Made by a program: the position numbers and the translations under genes. Of a stretch of 18,637 bases of DNA, positions 15,684-18,637 are shown piece after piece. Every line of letters starts with the position of its first letter. The first letter of the stretch is position 1. Origin of the DNA: Bacteroidota bacterium. Its GTDB lineage: Bacteria; Bacteroidota; Bacteroidia; AKYH767-A; CANKSK01. The stretch covers positions 1 through 18,637 of the forward strand of contig CANKSK010000002.1 of NCBI GenBank assembly GCA_947485425.1. The letters are read 5' to 3'. Below the pieces are notes generated by a model that saw nothing but the letters and a program-made list of their open reading frames with translations, did no database searches and was not told where the DNA came from.

Positions 15684-16256
15684 ATGAAATTAAACAAATC
15701 AAGTTTTTTCCTGACCATTTTAGGAATTGCTTTAGGCACTAGTCTCTCTGCGCAAACGCAAAAAATTGGACATGTGAATACGCAAGAAATTTTAGCAATG
15801 ATGCCTGAAGTAAAAACAGCTGATGGCGACTTACAAAAATACCAAAGCCAATTGGAAGGGCAATTAAAATCAATGGGTGCTGAATACCAGGCAAAAGTGC
15901 AAGACTATCAAGGTCAAGAGGCATTGATGGCTGATGCTGTTAAAAAGACCAAAGCAAAAGAAATCACTGATTTACAAGAAAGAATACAAGATTTTCAGCA
16001 AACAGCACAAGAGTCTATTCAAAAGAAAAAGGAAGAATTGTACTCTCCGATTCTTAGGAAAACTGAAGATGCAGTAAAAGAAGTCGCCAAAGAAAATGCA
16101 TACAGCTATGTACTTGATACCGCATCTGGAATCGTTTTATTTTCAACAGAAGCAACAGATATTTCAAGTTTGGTAAAAAAGAAACTAGGCATCAACCCGA
16201 TGGCTCCTGCCCCTTCACAAGGAGCAAAAGACCCCAAAGAAATGATGAAAAAATAA
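15684..16256 (+). CDS. OmpH/Skp family periplasmic chaperone, copy 2
   Basis: A 190-residue paralogue of the preceding gene product. The signal peptide is 1-23 (LSA-Q). The Skp start KIGHVNTQEILAMMPEV is at 27-43. A long glutamine- and glutamate-rich coiled coil spans about 45-135, and the closing strand SYVLDTASGIVLFS is at 141-154. The tail is proline/lysine-rich and ends MMKK. It differs clearly from copy 1 in the arm (more Gln, fewer Lys), so the two probably form separate trimers or have separate clients; this is inference. Last gene before the terminator that closes the cluster. Tandem ompH genes after bamA are common in Bacteroidota. Confidence 0.92.
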   Translation: MKLNKSSFFLTILGIALGTSLSAQTQKIGHVNTQEILAMMPEVKTADGDLQKYQSQLEGQLKSMGAEYQAKVQDYQGQEALMADAVKKTKAKEITDLQERIQDFQQTAQESIQKKKEELYSPILRKTEDAVKEVAKENAYSYVLDTASGIVLFSTEATDISSLVKKKLGINPMAPAPSQGAKDPKEMMKK

Positions 16257-16282
16257 ATAGAACAGAAGTTTCTATCTAAAAT

Positions 16283-16318
16283 AAAAAAGCGATGTATCTC
16301 AAGTACATCGCTTTTTTT
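16283..16318 (+). terminator. Intrinsic terminator closing the envelope cluster
   Basis: Perfect 8-bp stem GCGATGTA (16289-16296) and TACATCGC (16304-16311) around a 7-base loop, flanked by six A before and seven T after that extend the stem and give the U-tract. It starts 27 bases after the stop of the second ompH gene. The A-run makes it potentially active on both strands, but no minus-strand gene lies upstream of it here. Confidence 0.9.
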
Positions 16319-16333
16319 ATGTAAAAACAAGTT

Positions 16334-16341
16334 TATCTTTG
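16334..16341 (+). promoter_or_regulatory. Probable -7 box of the murI promoter
   Basis: TATCTTTG matches TAnnTTTG fully and lies just after the terminator, so murI needs a promoter here. The leader would be about 100 bases. The -33 region falls in the T-tract of the terminator and is unclear. Confidence 0.4.
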
Positions 16342-16356
16342 TCATAATAATACGCA

Positions 16357-16403
16357 TTTTTGCATTTCATAAAGTGCAGAAAACAAGCCAAAAAATGCAA
16401 AAA
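16357..16403 (+). other. Hairpin in the murI leader
   Basis: TTTTTGCATTT (16357-16367) and AAATGCAAAAA (16393-16403) are exact reverse complements, 11 bp with a 25-base loop. It lies between the likely murI promoter and the ATG at 16448. AT-rich and of unknown role; no known riboswitch pattern was recognised. Confidence 0.35.
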
Positions 16404-16447
16404 ATCAAAGAATGTAATCCAAAGATGTTTAATTTAACACATAATTT

Positions 16448-17269
16448 ATGGCTTTGAAAACCGCCAACAAACCTATAGGCATTTTCGATTCAGGTATTGG
16501 TGGGCTCACAGTGGCCGCAGCTATCCAAAAGGTATTGCCATCGGAATCTCTTTTGTATTTCGGTGACACCTTGCATTTGCCATATGGCGAAAAATCGGCA
16601 GAAGCCATTACGCGCTATTCAGAAGATATAACTGATTTTTTAATACAGAAAGGCTGTAAATGTATTGTGATAGCATGCAATACAGCATCTAGCATTGCCT
16701 ATGAGGCCGTAAAAAAACGAGCAGGATCTCAGGCCATTGTTTTCAATGTGATAGATCCAGTTGCAGAATATGTTGCAGACCATTTTCACGATAAAAAAAT
16801 TGGCATCATTGCTACCAAAGCAACCGTGAAATCAGGCATGTATTCAAAAAAAATCAACAAATTAAATTCCTCACTAGAAGTATCATCCATTGCCACCCCC
16901 CTTTTGGCTCCAATGATTGAGGAGGGTTTTTTCAATAATAAAATCAGCAAAACAATCATACATTCCTATTTATCCAATATAAAACTCAAAAATATCAAGG
17001 CACTGATACTTGCTTGTACACATTATCCATTGATAAAAACAGAAATAGAGGAATTTTACAAAAAAAAGATTTCGATTATTGATTCAGCGCAAATAGTTGC
17101 TGAACATATTGGCAAGGAACTAAAAAGACAGCATTTACTAACCAGTAAAAAAACCATACAACATCAATTCTTCCTTTCGGACCTCACTGAATCCTTTGTA
17201 AAGAGTACACGTTATTTTTTTAAAAAGAAAATTTCATTCAACAGAAACAACCTTTGGAAAAAAAATTAG
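16448..17269 (+). CDS. murI: Glutamate racemase
   Basis: Interconverts L- and D-glutamate in the cytoplasm, supplying the D-glutamate of the peptidoglycan peptide. It has 273 residues, normal length. IGIFDSGIGGL (10-20) carries the proton-shuttling Asp14 and substrate-binding Ser15. FGDTLHLPYGEKS is at 38-50. The two catalytic cysteines are Cys77 in ACNTASS and Cys190 in ACTHYP. The C-terminal 30 residues are rich in Lys, Phe and Asn and less conserved. The ATG at 16448 leaves only nine residues before the first core strand, as in relatives. It sits after the terminator of the envelope cluster with its own likely promoter, a position common in this phylum. It is convergent with the ABC ATPase gene, 17 bases away. 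Confidence 0.96.
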   Translation: MALKTANKPIGIFDSGIGGLTVAAAIQKVLPSESLLYFGDTLHLPYGEKSAEAITRYSEDITDFLIQKGCKCIVIACNTASSIAYEAVKKRAGSQAIVFNVIDPVAEYVADHFHDKKIGIIATKATVKSGMYSKKINKLNSSLEVSSIATPLLAPMIEEGFFNNKISKTIIHSYLSNIKLKNIKALILACTHYPLIKTEIEEFYKKKISIIDSAQIVAEHIGKELKRQHLLTSKKTIQHQFFLSDLTESFVKSTRYFFKKKISFNRNNLWKKN

Positions 17270-17302
17270 CTAGGGATATCATCCTTTCATTTCAATCCCT
17301 GG
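17262..17302 (-). terminator. Possible intrinsic terminator of the ABC importer genes
   Basis: On the minus strand, CCAGGGAT (17302-17295) pairs with ATCCCTAG (17277-17270), 8 bp with one G-T pair and a 17-base loop, then after a few bases runs into eight T (complement of the A-run near the end of murI). The upstream arm lies in the last codons of the ATPase gene. Weak stem, so moderate at best; on the plus strand it lacks a T-tract. Confidence 0.35.
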
Positions 17303-18336
17303 TAGTATTCCTTTAGCTTTTGAATAAGCTGCTCCAAAGTATTGACATCAGAAAAAGTATCGGAAATATATATTTTCCAGGCATTTGGCCCAAGTATTTC
17401 AATACGAGGAAAAGAAGTATTTGCATTCCTTTCTGCAAAGTCAATCGCATCAAAACCCGCCTTTTTCAAAGCCTTTTCAGTCCACACAGCCCCCTCCTGT
17501 TGGTTTTTATTGAGGTATACTTGATATGTATTTTCGGGAATATTTAGATTCATTTTCCCGGTATTAAAATCCATTGACCAATCTTGGGAGGAAAATATTT
17601 TTTCAAAATTTCCATTCAGCACCAAATCTTCCGGAATTCCGGTGTAAAAATTTCCACCTAAGGAGAGCAACCATATTTTATCAGCAATATCCAAAGCCAA
17701 ATCCAAATCGTGAGTAGCCAAAACAATATATTTACCTTCAAAAGCAGATAAATATTTTAGCAATTTCATAATTTTTAATTTGTTGGGGATATCTAAAAAA
17801 GAGGTAGGCTCATCAAGAAAAATAAAGGGTGTTTCTTGTGCCAATGCACGCGCAATCATACAAATTTGTCGTTCACCATCGCTTAATTGACTTAATTTCA
17901 TTTCTAGCAGATGCCCAATACCCGTTATATCAATAGCTTTCTCTATGGCTCGCTGATCAGAAAGATGAAGAATACCCAACCAAGAAGAATACGGATATCT
18001 TCCTAAAGCCAGAAGAGCAGAGACCGTAAGTTCAGTTTCTGTAGGCATTTCGGTGAGCACAATGCTGATGAGTTTGGCTTTTTGAGAGGTAGAAAGATCT
18101 TTTAGCGGACAGCTATCATACAAAAGTTCACCCTGTAAAGGGGATGCCAGTCCGGACAGATTACGCAGTAAAGTTGATTTACCAGACCCATTGGGTCCCA
18201 TCAAACAAATTATACCGGGATGAAGCATTTGCAAAGACAAATCCTTAAACAAGTATTTGACAATACCATTGGACTGCATATATCCGGTATTCAAATTTGC
18301 TACCTGTAAGGAATGATATGGGTATGATTTTTCCAC
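17287..18336 (-). CDS. FecE/BtuD-type ABC transporter ATPase with C-terminal extension
   Basis: ATP-binding subunit of an iron-siderophore, haem or cobalamin importer, on the inner face of the cytoplasmic membrane. It has 349 residues. Walker A GPNGSGKST is at 47-55, the signature LSDGER at 151-156, Walker B FIFLDE at 171-176 with the D-loop following, and the switch His209 in ATHD. The Q-loop position reads VLTEMPTE where the classic form has VPQ. The nucleotide-binding domain ends near 245. About 100 further residues include LKKAGFDAIDF and WKIYISDTFSDVNTLEQLIQKL, which look like a small alpha/beta domain; ordinary FecE is about 255 residues. The start is GTG (18336-18334), which directly follows the permease stop TAA with no gap, so translation is coupled. 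The substrate cannot be told from this fragment. Confidence 0.9.
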   Translation of the reverse strand: MEKSYPYHSLQVANLNTGYMQSNGIVKYLFKDLSLQMLHPGIICLMGPNGSGKSTLLRNLSGLASPLQGELLYDSCPLKDLSTSQKAKLISIVLTEMPTETELTVSALLALGRYPYSSWLGILHLSDQRAIEKAIDITGIGHLLEMKLSQLSDGERQICMIARALAQETPFIFLDEPTSFLDIPNKLKIMKLLKYLSAFEGKYIVLATHDLDLALDIADKIWLLSLGGNFYTGIPEDLVLNGNFEKIFSSQDWSMDFNTGKMNLNIPENTYQVYLNKNQQEGAVWTEKALKKAGFDAIDFAERNANTSFPRIEILGPNAWKIYISDTFSDVNTLEQLIQKLKEYYQGLK

Positions 18337-18637
18337 TTAAGATTGTTTGGCAAGATACCTCTGTCGCAGAACGACCCAAATGACAATGGGAGCACCTATC
18401 ACAGAGGTAATAATATTTATAGGCAAGGGAGATTGAAATAAAGGCAAATGGGCTATGAAATCGCAGAATAATGCCAAAACAGAACCTGCAATAGCAACAG
18501 CAGGAATCAAGAAGAGATGATCCGTTATTTTAAAAATTCCTTTCACAATATGTGGAACGGCCATGCCTAAAAAAGCAATGGGGCCACAATACGCCGTAAT
18601 CGCCCCTGTAATAAGCCCTGTACTGAGAACCACAAAA
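18337..18637 (-). CDS. FecCD-family ABC importer permease, C-terminal part (cut by window edge)
   Basis: Transmembrane subunit of the same importer. Only the last 100 or so residues are in the window, and the frame stays open through the edge at 18637, so an apparent start at 18633 is not real. Three hydrophobic segments are visible (TGLITGAITAYCG and what follows, LFLIPAVAIAGSVLALFCDF, and INIITSVIGAPIVIWVVL). The cytoplasmic coupling segment GPIAFLGMAVPHIVK matches the FecCD pattern G-x-I-x-F-[VL]-G-x-x-x-P-H, the stretch that contacts the ATPase. INIITSVIGAP-x-x-[WL] near the end is also typical. The stop abuts the ATPase start. Confidence 0.9.
   Translation of the reverse strand, partial: FVVLSTGLITGAITAYCGPIAFLGMAVPHIVKGIFKITDHLFLIPAVAIAGSVLALFCDFIAHLPLFQSPLPINIITSVIGAPIVIWVVLRQRYLAKQS

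Overview
The window comes from a member of the Bacteroidota. Three things point there. Several starts are preceded by the phylum's -7 promoter element TAnnTTTG, and ribosome-binding sites are weak or absent. The gene order CBS protein, nadK, DUF6089-type protein, isoprenyl transferase, bamA, two ompH/skp genes, murI is typical of the phylum. The modular secreted protein on the left has the family's usual N-terminal module. I cannot place it below phylum with confidence; a Chitinophagales/Sphingobacteriales-like lineage is a guess.

Left part (1-6583, all minus strand): the N-terminal half of an L-2-hydroxyglutarate oxidase gene cut by the window edge; a 990-residue secreted, repeat-built protein with YadA-head-like beta-roll repeats; a deoxyhypusine-synthase-family enzyme; an alpha/beta hydrolase; and pdxJ for vitamin B6 synthesis. 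The hydrolase and pdxJ are almost certainly co-transcribed.

Centre (6661-16256, all plus strand): a cell-envelope cluster that starts from a promoter facing pdxJ and ends at a strong intrinsic terminator (16283-16318). It holds a CBS-pair protein, a short single-POTRA Omp85 protein, NAD kinase, two tandem DUF6089-type beta-rich exported proteins, the undecaprenyl-diphosphate synthase-type isoprenyl transferase, full-length BamA with five POTRA domains, and two Skp/OmpH periplasmic chaperones. The shared theme is outer-membrane protein delivery (Skp, BamA, the small Omp85), plus the lipid carrier for cell-wall and surface glycan synthesis and the NADP supply. Glutamate racemase (murI) follows from its own likely promoter and supplies D-glutamate for peptidoglycan.

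Right edge (17287-18637, minus strand): the ATPase and the C-terminal part of the FecCD-type permease of an iron-chelate/haem/cobalamin ABC importer, convergent with murI.

Most interesting points: the repeat architecture of the 990-residue protein, which lacks a recognisable surface anchor; the extra small Omp85 and duplicated DUF6089 proteins inside the Bam/Skp locus; a bacterial deoxyhypusine-synthase homologue that keeps the active-site lysine; two overlapping promoters facing each other between pdxJ and the CBS gene; and an unusually high share of GTG/TTG starts. No rRNA, tRNA, CRISPR array, insertion sequence or phage gene was seen, and no stretch over 300 bases lacks a gene.
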